NCBI RefSeq assembly: GCF_008831035.1
Contig: NZ_WAJR01000019.1
Coordinates: 1-42,482 of the forward strand
Direction: 5' to 3'
Origin: Ellagibacter isourolithinifaciens
Lineage (GTDB): Bacteria > Actinomycetota > Coriobacteriia > Coriobacteriales > Eggerthellaceae
Length of the DNA stretch: 42,482 nucleotides
In this document: piece after piece, positions 19,514 to 26,510 of the stretch
How the letters are laid out: the number at the start of each line of letters is the position of its first letter
Numbering within the stretch: the stretch's first letter is position 1
Notes under the pieces: generated by a model
Seen by the model: only the letters and a program-made list of their open reading frames with translations
Databases searched by the model: none
What the model was told of the DNA's origin: nothing
Position numbers and translations under genes: made by a program

Positions 19514-19555
19514 TGCCTGGATATCGTGAATTACGATATCCAGGCATTTGTTTTT
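19514..19555 (+). terminator. Strong hairpin with T tract in the metQ leader
   Basis: A perfect 14-bp stem (19514-19527 with 19533-19546), loop GAATT, followed by TTTGTTTTT. It has the full form of an intrinsic terminator pointing toward metQ, 100 bp before its ATG. No plus-strand gene lies upstream (glnA is divergent). It is therefore best read as an attenuator of metQNI or, as DNA, a perfect dyad operator. I saw no S-box or T-box signature. Confidence 0.65.
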
Positions 19556-19655
19556 CGAACTACCACTTATTCCGCGCTCGCGATACTATGGGGAACATCC
19601 AATGGAAGCAAACGCGTTCCCCCGAGGCAACGCGTCCCAGGAAAGGACATCATCA

Positions 19656-20519
19656 ATGGCAATCAATTTCAAAAAGAAGAAGGCAGCGCTCGTCGCAACG
19701 CTCGCCCTCGGCGCAGTGCTCGCATTCGGCTTGGCAGGCTGCGGCGCACAGAGCGCAAGCTCCGACAAGTCGGCAGGCTCTTCCAACGACAAGACCATCA
19801 CCGTCGCGGCAACCCCCTCTCCCCATGCGGAAATCCTGAACAACGCCGTGAAACCGCTCCTCGAGAAGGAAGGCTACACCCTTGAAGTGAAGGAGTTCAC
19901 CGATTACGTGCAGCCCAACACGGTGACCGAGGAGGGCGAGGTCGACGCGAACTACTTCCAGCACATCACCTACCTCAACAACTTCAACGAGGAGAAGGGC
20001 ACGCATCTCGTGAGCGTCGCCGACGTCCACTACGAGCCGTTCGGCCTGTACCCGGGCAAGACCAAGAGCCTCGACGCCCTGACTGACGGCGCGACCGTCG
20101 CCGTTCCCAACGACGCCACCAACGAGGCGCGCGCGCTGCTGCTGCTCCAGGATGCCGGCCTCATCACGCTGAAAGACGACGCGGGCATCAACGCCACCAC
20201 AAACGACATCGTTTCCAACCCGAAGAACCTCCAGTTCAAGGAAGTCGAGGCTGCAACGGTTCCCAACATCGTCGCCGACGTCGACATCGCCTGCATCAAC
20301 GGCAACTACGCCATCCCCGCAGGTTTCAAGACCACCGACGCGCTCGCAACCGAGTCCGCCACCTCGCTCGCCGCTGAAGCTTATGCGAATGTCCTCGTCG
20401 TGAAGGATGGCAACCAGGATTCTGATAAAATCAAGGCTCTTGTGAAAGCACTCACGTCCGACGAGGTTCGCACCTACATCAATGACACCTACGCCGGCGC
20501 TGTCGTCCCCGTGTTCTAA
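19656..20519 (+). CDS. metQ: Methionine ABC transporter substrate-binding lipoprotein
   Basis: NlpA/MetQ-family binding protein, lipid-anchored outside the membrane. The N terminus has a basic start (NFKKKKAAL), a hydrophobic helix and lipobox GLAGC with Cys near residue 28. The mature part has the family patterns ATPSPHAEIL, VDANYFQH and the VAVPNDATNEARALLLL segment. I start at the ATG at 19656 (GAAAGGA upstream), not the longer frame, since this puts the signal peptide at the N terminus. Length is 287 residues. metN and metI follow in the same direction. Substrate is inferred from the family; methionine is most likely. Confidence 0.93.
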   Translation: MAINFKKKKAALVATLALGAVLAFGLAGCGAQSASSDKSAGSSNDKTITVAATPSPHAEILNNAVKPLLEKEGYTLEVKEFTDYVQPNTVTEEGEVDANYFQHITYLNNFNEEKGTHLVSVADVHYEPFGLYPGKTKSLDALTDGATVAVPNDATNEARALLLLQDAGLITLKDDAGINATTNDIVSNPKNLQFKEVEAATVPNIVADVDIACINGNYAIPAGFKTTDALATESATSLAAEAYANVLVVKDGNQDSDKIKALVKALTSDEVRTYINDTYAGAVVPVF

Positions 20520-20548
20520 GGGACGCCCACAAAGGAGTTAGAAAGCGA

Positions 20549-21298
20549 ATGATAGAGCTAGACCATCTGGAAAAGGTCTACCTCGCTCGCGAAGGCTCAC
20601 ATCGTGCCCTGCATGATGTGAGCCTTACCATTGGCGAGGGAGAGATCTTCGGCATCATCGGCCAGTCGGGCGCAGGCAAGTCCACGCTTGTGCGCTGCAT
20701 CAACCTGCTCGAGCGTCCCACGTCGGGGCGCATTCTCATCGATGGCGTCGATGTGACGAACTACCAAGGTCGCGACCTGCGACGTCTGCGCGAGGGAATC
20801 GGCATGATCTTCCAGAATTTCAGCCTATTCCAGCAGCGCACAGTCCTCGACAACGTAATGTTCCCGCTCACTATTCGCGGCGAGAAGAAAGACCACGCCA
20901 AGAAACGCGCCCTCGAGCTGCTCGACGTGGTGGAGCTGGCCGACAAGGCGCATCGTTACCCAAGCGAGCTCTCCGGTGGCCAGCAGCAACGCGTGGCAAT
21001 TGCGCGCGCCCTCGCGAACAACCCTCGCATCATGCTCTGCGACGAAGCCACAAGCGCACTCGATACGCGCACGACGGTGTCGGTCTTGAACCTGCTCGCA
21101 AAGATCAACAAAGAGCTCGGCGTGACGCTCGTGGTGATCACCCACTCCCTCGCCGTGGCGCGCCACATCTGCGACCGCGTCGCCGTGATCGACGAGGGTG
21201 TCATCGTGGAGGAAGGCCCAACGCGTCAAGTGCTCGAGAATCCGCAAAGCGAGGCAGCCCGCGAGCTCGTTTCCTTCGACAGCCTGGAGGTGAAGTAG
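20549..21298 (+). CDS. metN: Methionine ABC transporter ATPase lacking the C-terminal sensor domain
   Basis: ATPase of the methionine importer. Walker A GQSGAGKST, Q-loop FQNFSLF, signature LSGGQQQR and Walker B LCDEATSALD are intact. MetN is usually about 340 residues and ends with a NIL/ACT-like domain that binds methionine and shuts the pump. This protein is 249 residues and stops right after the ABC core, so that feedback domain is absent. The frame ends cleanly with a normal spacing to metI (3 bp), so this looks like a natural short form, not a frameshift. Confidence 0.92.
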   Translation: MIELDHLEKVYLAREGSHRALHDVSLTIGEGEIFGIIGQSGAGKSTLVRCINLLERPTSGRILIDGVDVTNYQGRDLRRLREGIGMIFQNFSLFQQRTVLDNVMFPLTIRGEKKDHAKKRALELLDVVELADKAHRYPSELSGGQQQRVAIARALANNPRIMLCDEATSALDTRTTVSVLNLLAKINKELGVTLVVITHSLAVARHICDRVAVIDEGVIVEEGPTRQVLENPQSEAARELVSFDSLEVK

Positions 21299-21301
21299 GC
21301 C

Positions 21302-21979
21302 ATGTTCGATTTCTCCGCCTTTTTCGCCCAATACGGCAACTTGTTTTTGCAGGGCACCGTCGACACGCTCATCATGACGTGCGTGGCAACCATCTTGGCA
21401 TACGTCATCGGAATCCCCCTTGGCATCCTTCTGGTGGTGACCAGCCCGAACGGGCTGCGCCCTAACCGAATCGTCTCGACCATCGTCGGATGGATCGTCA
21501 ACATCGGCCGCTCAGTACCTTTCATCATTCTGCTCGTCGCGCTCATCCCGTTCACACGCTTTATCGTGGGAACTTCGCTCGGCGTGCCGGGAGCCGTCGT
21601 GCCCCTTGTGGTGACGGCTGCGCCCTTCGCCGCGCGCATGGTCGAGCAGAGCCTTGAGGAGACCGACGGCGGGCTTGTCGAGGCAGCTCAGAGCTTCGGC
21701 GCCTCCAACTGGCAGATTGTGTGGAAGGTATATCTGAAAGAGACGCTGCCCTCGCTCGTGCGCGGCGCGGCCATCACGTTCGTCACGCTGTTCGGGTACT
21801 CCGCCATGGCAGGCACCGTGGGCGCCGGCGGCTTGGGCGATATCGCCATCCGCTACGGCTACCAGCGCTTCCAGACCGACGTCATGATCTTCGCTGTGCT
21901 TTTGTGCGTTGTGCTCGTCATCGTGTTCCAGGCGGTCGGCGATGTGGCCGCGCGCAAAATCGACAAGCGCCGCAGGTAA
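21302..21979 (+). CDS. metI: Methionine ABC transporter permease
   Basis: Membrane subunit with about five helices. The family features are SVPFIILLVALIPF and the EAA coupling loop (EAAQSFGASNWQIVWKV) contacting MetN. At 225 residues it is full length. The start is 3 bp after the metN stop, so the two are translationally coupled. A hairpin terminator follows the gene. Confidence 0.94.
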   Translation: MFDFSAFFAQYGNLFLQGTVDTLIMTCVATILAYVIGIPLGILLVVTSPNGLRPNRIVSTIVGWIVNIGRSVPFIILLVALIPFTRFIVGTSLGVPGAVVPLVVTAAPFAARMVEQSLEETDGGLVEAAQSFGASNWQIVWKVYLKETLPSLVRGAAITFVTLFGYSAMAGTVGAGGLGDIAIRYGYQRFQTDVMIFAVLLCVVLVIVFQAVGDVAARKIDKRRR

Positions 21980-22025
21980 CCTGCAAGAGTAGCTGGCGCA
22001 CGCCAGCAAAGACACGCACCATCAA

Positions 22026-22057
22026 AAGAAGCCGCATCCTCTGGGAGGCGGCTTCTT
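22026..22057. terminator. Probable bidirectional terminator between metI and the deformylase-like gene
   Basis: A 10-bp stem (22026-22035 with 22048-22057) is followed by CATTTTG on the plus strand and TTTTGATGG on the minus strand. It lies 46 bp past metI and 93 bp past the convergent deformylase-like gene. Confidence 0.7.
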
Positions 22058-22150
22058 CATTTTGTGAGATACGCAGTTGGGCTCAACCATCTTCCTGCGA
22101 TCGCCCGAGGCTCTTCTCGCTATTCGCCTGGTAAAACCTCGGACAGCCCC

Positions 22151-22561
22151 TTAGATTACGACCCCGTTGCAGTGGTCGATCTCATGCTGAACGATTTGCG
22201 CCTCGAAGCCAGAAAACGACTTTTCGCGCGGTGCGAACGATGCATCGAGATAGGCGACCTTTATGCGCTTGTAGCGCGCGCAGGGCCGCACACCCTCAAG
22301 CGACAAACAGCTTTCCTCGGTTTGGTACTCACCCGACGCCTCGATGATTTCCGGGTTGTACATGAGCACCGCGCCGCCTGCGCACGCCGCCACGATGATG
22401 CGCTTGCGCACACCGATCATATTCGCTGCAAGCCCCACGCATTCGTGCGCGTGCGCAGCAAGCGTGTCGAGCAAGTCCTGCCCCACGGCAGCATCGAGCG
22501 GCGTAGCGTCGACGCTCGGAGTCGAGAGCAGCACGGGCATCTTCACGATAGGGCGAATCAT
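22151..22561 (-). CDS. Peptide deformylase-like protein, short form
   Basis: Metalloprotein of the Fe/Zn deformylase fold that removes N-formyl groups from new proteins. The metal site is visible as the Cys in EESCLSL and the two His in QHEIDHCNG, which also carries the catalytic Glu. Motif 1 reads GLAANMIG, with Met where most deformylases have Gln. At 136 residues it is shorter than the usual 150-190 and lacks a C-terminal extension. Short deformylases of this kind occur beside a main def gene in many anaerobes, so it may be a second copy. AGGAA-type binding site upstream of the ATG. Confidence 0.82.
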   Translation of the reverse strand: MIRPIVKMPVLLSTPSVDATPLDAAVGQDLLDTLAAHAHECVGLAANMIGVRKRIIVAACAGGAVLMYNPEIIEASGEYQTEESCLSLEGVRPCARYKRIKVAYLDASFAPREKSFSGFEAQIVQHEIDHCNGVVI

Positions 22562-22610
22562 CAGGAGTTCCTTTCAAGTGGTTAGCGAGGTGGACTTGAA
22601 GCCCACAAAG

Positions 22611-22630
22611 GCGCGAGAAGCTTCGCGCGC
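22611..22630 (-). terminator. GC-rich near-palindrome after the sugar transferase gene
   Basis: A 20-bp palindrome with one mismatch, centred on AAGCTT, lies 43 bp past the stop of the sugar transferase. On the minus strand it is followed by CTTTG only, so the T tract is poor. Confidence 0.3.
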
Positions 22631-22672
22631 GAAAGATTGGTCGGCCCCGGGGACGCCGGCTTTTGCTAAAAG

Positions 22673-23293
22673 CTAGTTAGAGGCTTCCTTCACGTCCCCG
22701 TCTTCGGGCTCGACATAGACGCCGTCCTGCTTGAAGATGACGTAGAACGTGCGGAAGAACACCTTCACGTCGAGCGCAAAAGACACATGGCGCACATAGT
22801 ACACATCGAGCTTCAGGCGATCGCGCCAGGGCAGCGAGTTGCGGCCATACACCGCAGCATAGCCCGTGATACCAGGCTTGACCAGAAGTTTCTCACCGTC
22901 GTCTCCCTCGTAGAGCTCGGTTTCGCGCCGCAAGTCGGGACGCGGGCCCACAACACTCATGTCGCCTTTGAGCACGTTTATGAACTGAGGCATCTCATCG
23001 ATCGACGCCTTTCGCATGAACGCCCCGATGCGCGTCATGCGCGGGTCGTCGGCGCCGTTGTAGGTCGAACCGTCTTCCATCACCAGGTCAGGCGCGTTCA
23101 CCTTCATCGAGCGCAGCTTGTACATCGTGAAGTCGCGGCCGTCCTTGCCCACGCGCGGCGCGTTGTAGAAGATGGGGCCCTTGTCCTCAAAGTAGATGAG
23201 CGGAGCGCAAATCGCCACGATAATCAGCACAAACGGCAGCGCGATCAAGCCGATGACAATGTCGCAGACGCGTTTTCCGAAACGCAGGTACAT
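22673..23293 (-). CDS. PglC/WcaJ-type phosphoglycosyl transferase
   Basis: Starts polyprenyl-linked glycan assembly by moving a sugar phosphate from a UDP-sugar to undecaprenyl phosphate. One N-terminal hydrophobic segment (about 10-32, probably re-entrant) precedes the catalytic domain with YKLRSM, RKASIDEMPQ (catalytic Asp-Glu pair) and VGPRPD. At 206 residues it is the minimal monotopic PglC type, without the WbaP N-terminal domains. The ATG abuts the stop of the aminotransferase gene (TAG then ATG), so the two are coupled. The neighbour suggests that the first sugar is an amino sugar. Confidence 0.92.
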   Translation of the reverse strand: MYLRFGKRVCDIVIGLIALPFVLIIVAICAPLIYFEDKGPIFYNAPRVGKDGRDFTMYKLRSMKVNAPDLVMEDGSTYNGADDPRMTRIGAFMRKASIDEMPQFINVLKGDMSVVGPRPDLRRETELYEGDDGEKLLVKPGITGYAAVYGRNSLPWRDRLKLDVYYVRHVSFALDVKVFFRTFYVIFKQDGVYVEPEDGDVKEASN

Positions 23294-24529
23294 CTAGCGC
23301 ACGCCCTTCGCAGAAAGCCTTGCGAACACATCGTGGCACATTGCGATCACGTAGTCCGCGTCGTCATCGGAGAGCTTCGTGTGCAGGGGCAGCGTGACCT
23401 CGTTTGAGAACTGCGCAAGCGCGTTCGGGAAGTCGGCGATATCGAAGCCGAGGGCTTTATAAGCGGTGAGCAGGGGCAGCGGCTTGTAATGCACGTTGCA
23501 GGCGACGCCTTCCTCCCCCATCTCGTTGATAAACGCGTTGCGGAACTCCTGCGAAGCGCCCTCAATGCGCGCGAGCATAAGGTGCCCCGACGATGCGAAG
23601 TCATCCCCGTAGTGCTTGATCAAGGAAAACGGCAGGTCGGCAAGCCCGCGCTCGTAGCGCTCGACAATCTCGCGACGGCGAACGAGAAGACCCGGGTAGC
23701 GGCGCAACTGCGCCAAACCGAGCGCTGCCTGCAAGTCGGTCATGTTGCACTTCCAACCGCAAAAGGCCACGTCGTATTCCCATGCGCCGACGCGCGTTTT
23801 CGCGAGCGCATCTTTCGTTTGGCCGTGAAGCGACATCAGCATAAGGTCGCGATAGAGCTCCTCCGAGTCGAGCCCGGGGATATCGCGCCAGGTGAGCGCG
23901 CCGCCCTCGGCCGTGGTGAGATTCTTCACCGCGTGAAAGGAGAACGTCGTGAGATCGGCCGCCTGTCCCGAATGAAGGCCATGGCGCACCGCACCGAGCG
24001 AGTGCGCGCCGTCGGCAACGATGGGCACGCGATCGAAGAGCTCCTCGCGGGGCGTGCGCGGGCGCCACTTGCCGCTCACGCTCTCAAGCGCTGCCCGCAG
24101 GCGGTCGTAGTCGCACATGACACCCGCCACATCGACGGGGATGACGGCGCGGGTGTTCTCGGTGACGAGGCCCGCCACCTGGTCGTAGTCAATCTCGAAA
24201 GAGCCGGGCGCCACGTCACAGAACACGGGGGTCGCGCCCACGTGCACGATCGGGCTCGCTGACGCAGTGTAGGTGTAAGCGCTCGTGATAACCTCGTCAC
24301 CTGGCCCGATGCCAAGCGCGCGCAGGGCGCATTCGAGCGCCGCCGTCGCGGAGTTGAAGCAGGCAAAGCGCGTCGTGTGGCTGAATTCCGCCAAATCGCG
24401 CTCGAACTGCTTGGTCTTCGGACCGGTGGTGATCCAGCCGCTTCGGAGCGCATCGGCCACCTCGTCGATTTCAGCTTGAGAAATATCGGGAGGGGAAAAG
24501 GGAATGTTGCGCTTCACGTTCACGAGCAT
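23294..24529 (-). CDS. DegT/DnrJ/EryC1/StrS sugar aminotransferase
   Basis: PLP-dependent enzyme that aminates a nucleotide-linked keto sugar, as in synthesis of bacillosamine, perosamine or 2-acetamido-4-amino-trideoxygalactose. The PLP lysine lies in FHAVKNLTTAEGG, and GPGDEVITSAYTYTAS marks the cofactor-phosphate region. I begin at the ATG at 24529 (GAAAGG 5 nt upstream), which gives 411 residues. An insertion of about 15 residues near 150 (WRPRTPREELF) is unusual for the family. No dehydratase or acetyltransferase gene lies next to it, so the sugar substrate must come from elsewhere. Confidence 0.9.
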   Translation of the reverse strand: MLVNVKRNIPFSPPDISQAEIDEVADALRSGWITTGPKTKQFERDLAEFSHTTRFACFNSATAALECALRALGIGPGDEVITSAYTYTASASPIVHVGATPVFCDVAPGSFEIDYDQVAGLVTENTRAVIPVDVAGVMCDYDRLRAALESVSGKWRPRTPREELFDRVPIVADGAHSLGAVRHGLHSGQAADLTTFSFHAVKNLTTAEGGALTWRDIPGLDSEELYRDLMLMSLHGQTKDALAKTRVGAWEYDVAFCGWKCNMTDLQAALGLAQLRRYPGLLVRRREIVERYERGLADLPFSLIKHYGDDFASSGHLMLARIEGASQEFRNAFINEMGEEGVACNVHYKPLPLLTAYKALGFDIADFPNALAQFSNEVTLPLHTKLSDDDADYVIAMCHDVFARLSAKGVR

Positions 24530-24664
24530 GCCGTCCTTTCGTCGCCCCTTCGCGCACGCCGCCGCTCTGCCGCGCGCGGTCATGGGCCAACAGATTGAGC
24601 GCACGTGCGCCCAGGTTACTTCAAGCACTTAATTGTGCAACGAACCTACCCGCTTGATGTGCGC

Positions 24665-25930
24665 TTAGAGCAAATTGCGTATCAATTCCACTATCGCCTG
24701 GTAAGAATGAGCCTGATCGAACTGGCGGCACGCAATGTCGCGCGCCTTCGCCCCCATGATCTTGCGCGACGAGGAGTGCGCGGCAAGCTTCACGATTGCC
24801 TGGGTGAGCTCGCTCGCGTTTCCTGGGGCGACATTCACGCCGAAGCCATCCGCCTCCACCTTCGAGCAGAACTCAGGGCTCTCCCCCGTGTTGATCATGG
24901 GAATGCCCGCAGCCAGGTAATCGCCGATTTTCGTGACGATACTCTGGGCGGCGCCATGCACAAGCGAGTTGACCGTGATGTCAGACGCGGCGAGCCAGGC
25001 TGCCATGCGATCGTAGGGGGTGTAACCAAGGAAATCGACGGGCGCGCCAATCGAGCTCGCGAGCTCGGTGAGCTTATCGCGGTCGGGACCATCGCCCAGG
25101 ATCTTCACGCGCAAGCCGCTCACCTGCGACTCCGCGAGCTTTGCAGCTTGAACGAGGGTCGAGAGGTCGTAGCTTGCGCCGAGCGTGCCCGCATAGGTCA
25201 CCCAGAACTCGCCCGCTGGTTTCACGACCGCGTCTGCGTTCTCGCGCACGCCCTCGTCGAACGCGGCAAGGTTGTTCCCCACGTACACCGTCACGCGCTC
25301 ATAAGGTTCCTCACGATCGGCGGCGGGGCGCGCGGCGTACTCGTCGGAGGTTCCCACCGCGCCCGAGAGCAGCTCGTAGACGCGATGCGCGTCGCGCGCG
25401 AACGGTCGGAAGGCGATGTCGCTCACGACCGGCACATTCACGACCATGCGCATGGCCTCGGGCCACAGATCGTTCACGTCGGCAACGAAGGGAATGCCAT
25501 GCTCGTGCGCCGTCTCCGCGCACACGCGGGCGACGTCGTTGGGCGGAATCTCGGCGTAAATGAGATCGAACGCGCGGGCGTCGGCGGCGAAGCGCTCCGT
25601 GAGCATGCGACGCAGATTCTTCGCAGCCTTACGGTGGCTCATGATGCGCGCGAGGTCGAGGTTCTTCTTGTAGCCAGGCTCGGGAATGAAGACGACGCGA
25701 TACGGAAGGTCGCGATAGCACGCCTTCTCAACGTCGCGCTGGGCCTTCTCCCAATGCTGAAACGACGAGGTGAACAGCGTCACGTCGAAGCCCTCGCGCA
25801 CGAGCAGCTCCGACAGGAAGCGAAAGCGCGTGTAGCCGCGCGTTTCGTCGCCGAGCTTCACGCCCATGGTGACGACGGCGATGCGCTGCTTGCGGGCAGG
25901 CGCGTGGTGTGTGTTCGATAATGTGTTCAT
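24665..25930 (-). CDS. GT4 glycosyltransferase, WbuB-like
   Basis: Family 4 glycosyltransferase for surface polysaccharide assembly. The N-terminal half begins RIAVVTMGVKLGDETRGYTR. The donor-binding half carries YAGTLGASYDLSTL, ILGDGPDRDKL and a degenerate EX7E region (IPMINTGESPEF). I place the start at the ATG at 25930, giving 421 residues, since the upstream part of the frame is Arg-rich noise. There is no Shine-Dalgarno, but a TATACT box ends 8 nt before the ATG, as in leaderless mRNAs. It precedes the aminotransferase and sugar transferase in the same direction. Confidence 0.85.
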   Translation of the reverse strand: MNTLSNTHHAPARKQRIAVVTMGVKLGDETRGYTRFRFLSELLVREGFDVTLFTSSFQHWEKAQRDVEKACYRDLPYRVVFIPEPGYKKNLDLARIMSHRKAAKNLRRMLTERFAADARAFDLIYAEIPPNDVARVCAETAHEHGIPFVADVNDLWPEAMRMVVNVPVVSDIAFRPFARDAHRVYELLSGAVGTSDEYAARPAADREEPYERVTVYVGNNLAAFDEGVRENADAVVKPAGEFWVTYAGTLGASYDLSTLVQAAKLAESQVSGLRVKILGDGPDRDKLTELASSIGAPVDFLGYTPYDRMAAWLAASDITVNSLVHGAAQSIVTKIGDYLAAGIPMINTGESPEFCSKVEADGFGVNVAPGNASELTQAIVKLAAHSSSRKIMGAKARDIACRQFDQAHSYQAIVELIRNLL

Positions 25931-25938
25931 GGTTCGGA

Positions 25939-25944
25939 AGTATA
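25939..25944 (-). promoter_or_regulatory. -10 box for a possible leaderless GT4 mRNA
   Basis: TATACT on the minus strand lies 8 nt before the ATG, so transcription should start at or within a few bases of the start codon. No -35 consensus and no ribosome binding site are visible. Confidence 0.4.
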
Positions 25945-26054
25945 GCAGCACCGACGGGAACGCCCGCCCTCGAACTTGCGAAAGCGGGCGTATCACGGTT
26001 TTTTGTTCGCGCTGGCAGATTCCCTGATCGACAAGACGAGGGCAGCCGATAGGA

Positions 26055-26088
26055 CGAGGGCGGCTAATCCGAAGAAACGCCGCCCTCG
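26055..26088. repeat. Inverted repeat after the Fe-S subunit gene
   Basis: A 10-bp perfect stem (26055-26064 with 26079-26088) and 14-nt loop lie 15 bp past the stop of the ferredoxin-like gene. No T tract follows. The left arm belongs to an imperfect 18-bp tandem repeat starting near 26036 (GACGAGGGC cores). It may slow or end transcription of the molybdopterin operon. Confidence 0.5.
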
Positions 26089-26102
26089 AAGCTATATGCC
26101 GC

Positions 26103-26501
26103 CTACCCCTTCGAAGCGTACACCACGTTATCGGCGGCGTTTTCCCAGGCGGGAAGCTTGAAGATGCGGAAGCCCCGCTGCCGCAGCGCCTCGCATTCCC
26201 CTGCCGCGGCATCGCCAACGGAAAGTGCCCCGTTCGGGCATGCGTTCACGCAGTAGGGAAGCTCGCCCTCCGCCAGCCGCCCGCCGCAGCGCACGCAGCT
26301 CTTCGACCAGATGGGAATCCAGCTCATGTGCAGGTCGGGCCACACCCCCGCGGGCCGATCAATGCCCTCGCCGCTACCTTCCGTGCGCACCGTCAGCCAG
26401 AATTTCTCATCCGGGAGGCCGTTTCCCACCTTGCAAGCAAGGGAGCAGGTCCAGCATCCCGTGCATCGCTGCAGGTTCACCAGAATCGTCTTCTCATCCA
26501 T
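26103..26501 (-). CDS. Small DmsB-like Fe-S subunit of the molybdopterin oxidoreductase
   Basis: Electron-transfer partner of the upstream enzyme. Eight cysteines form two sets: C13-C16-C19-C23 and C69-C72-C84-C88, the spacing of the first half of DmsB/NrfC-type proteins. These proteins usually have about 180-200 residues and four clusters; at 132 residues this one can hold about two. It starts 9 bp after the stop of the catalytic subunit. No membrane anchor gene is present, so electrons probably come from a soluble carrier. Confidence 0.87.
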   Translation of the reverse strand: MDEKTILVNLQRCTGCWTCSLACKVGNGLPDEKFWLTVRTEGSGEGIDRPAGVWPDLHMSWIPIWSKSCVRCGGRLAEGELPYCVNACPNGALSVGDAAAGECEALRQRGFRIFKLPAWENAADNVVYASKG

Positions 26502-26510
26502 GTCGCTCCC

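Noticed and set aside
19460-19655. SAM riboswitch ahead of metQ
   Set aside because: Only one simple hairpin is present; the multi-helix S-box core and its conserved loops are not seen.
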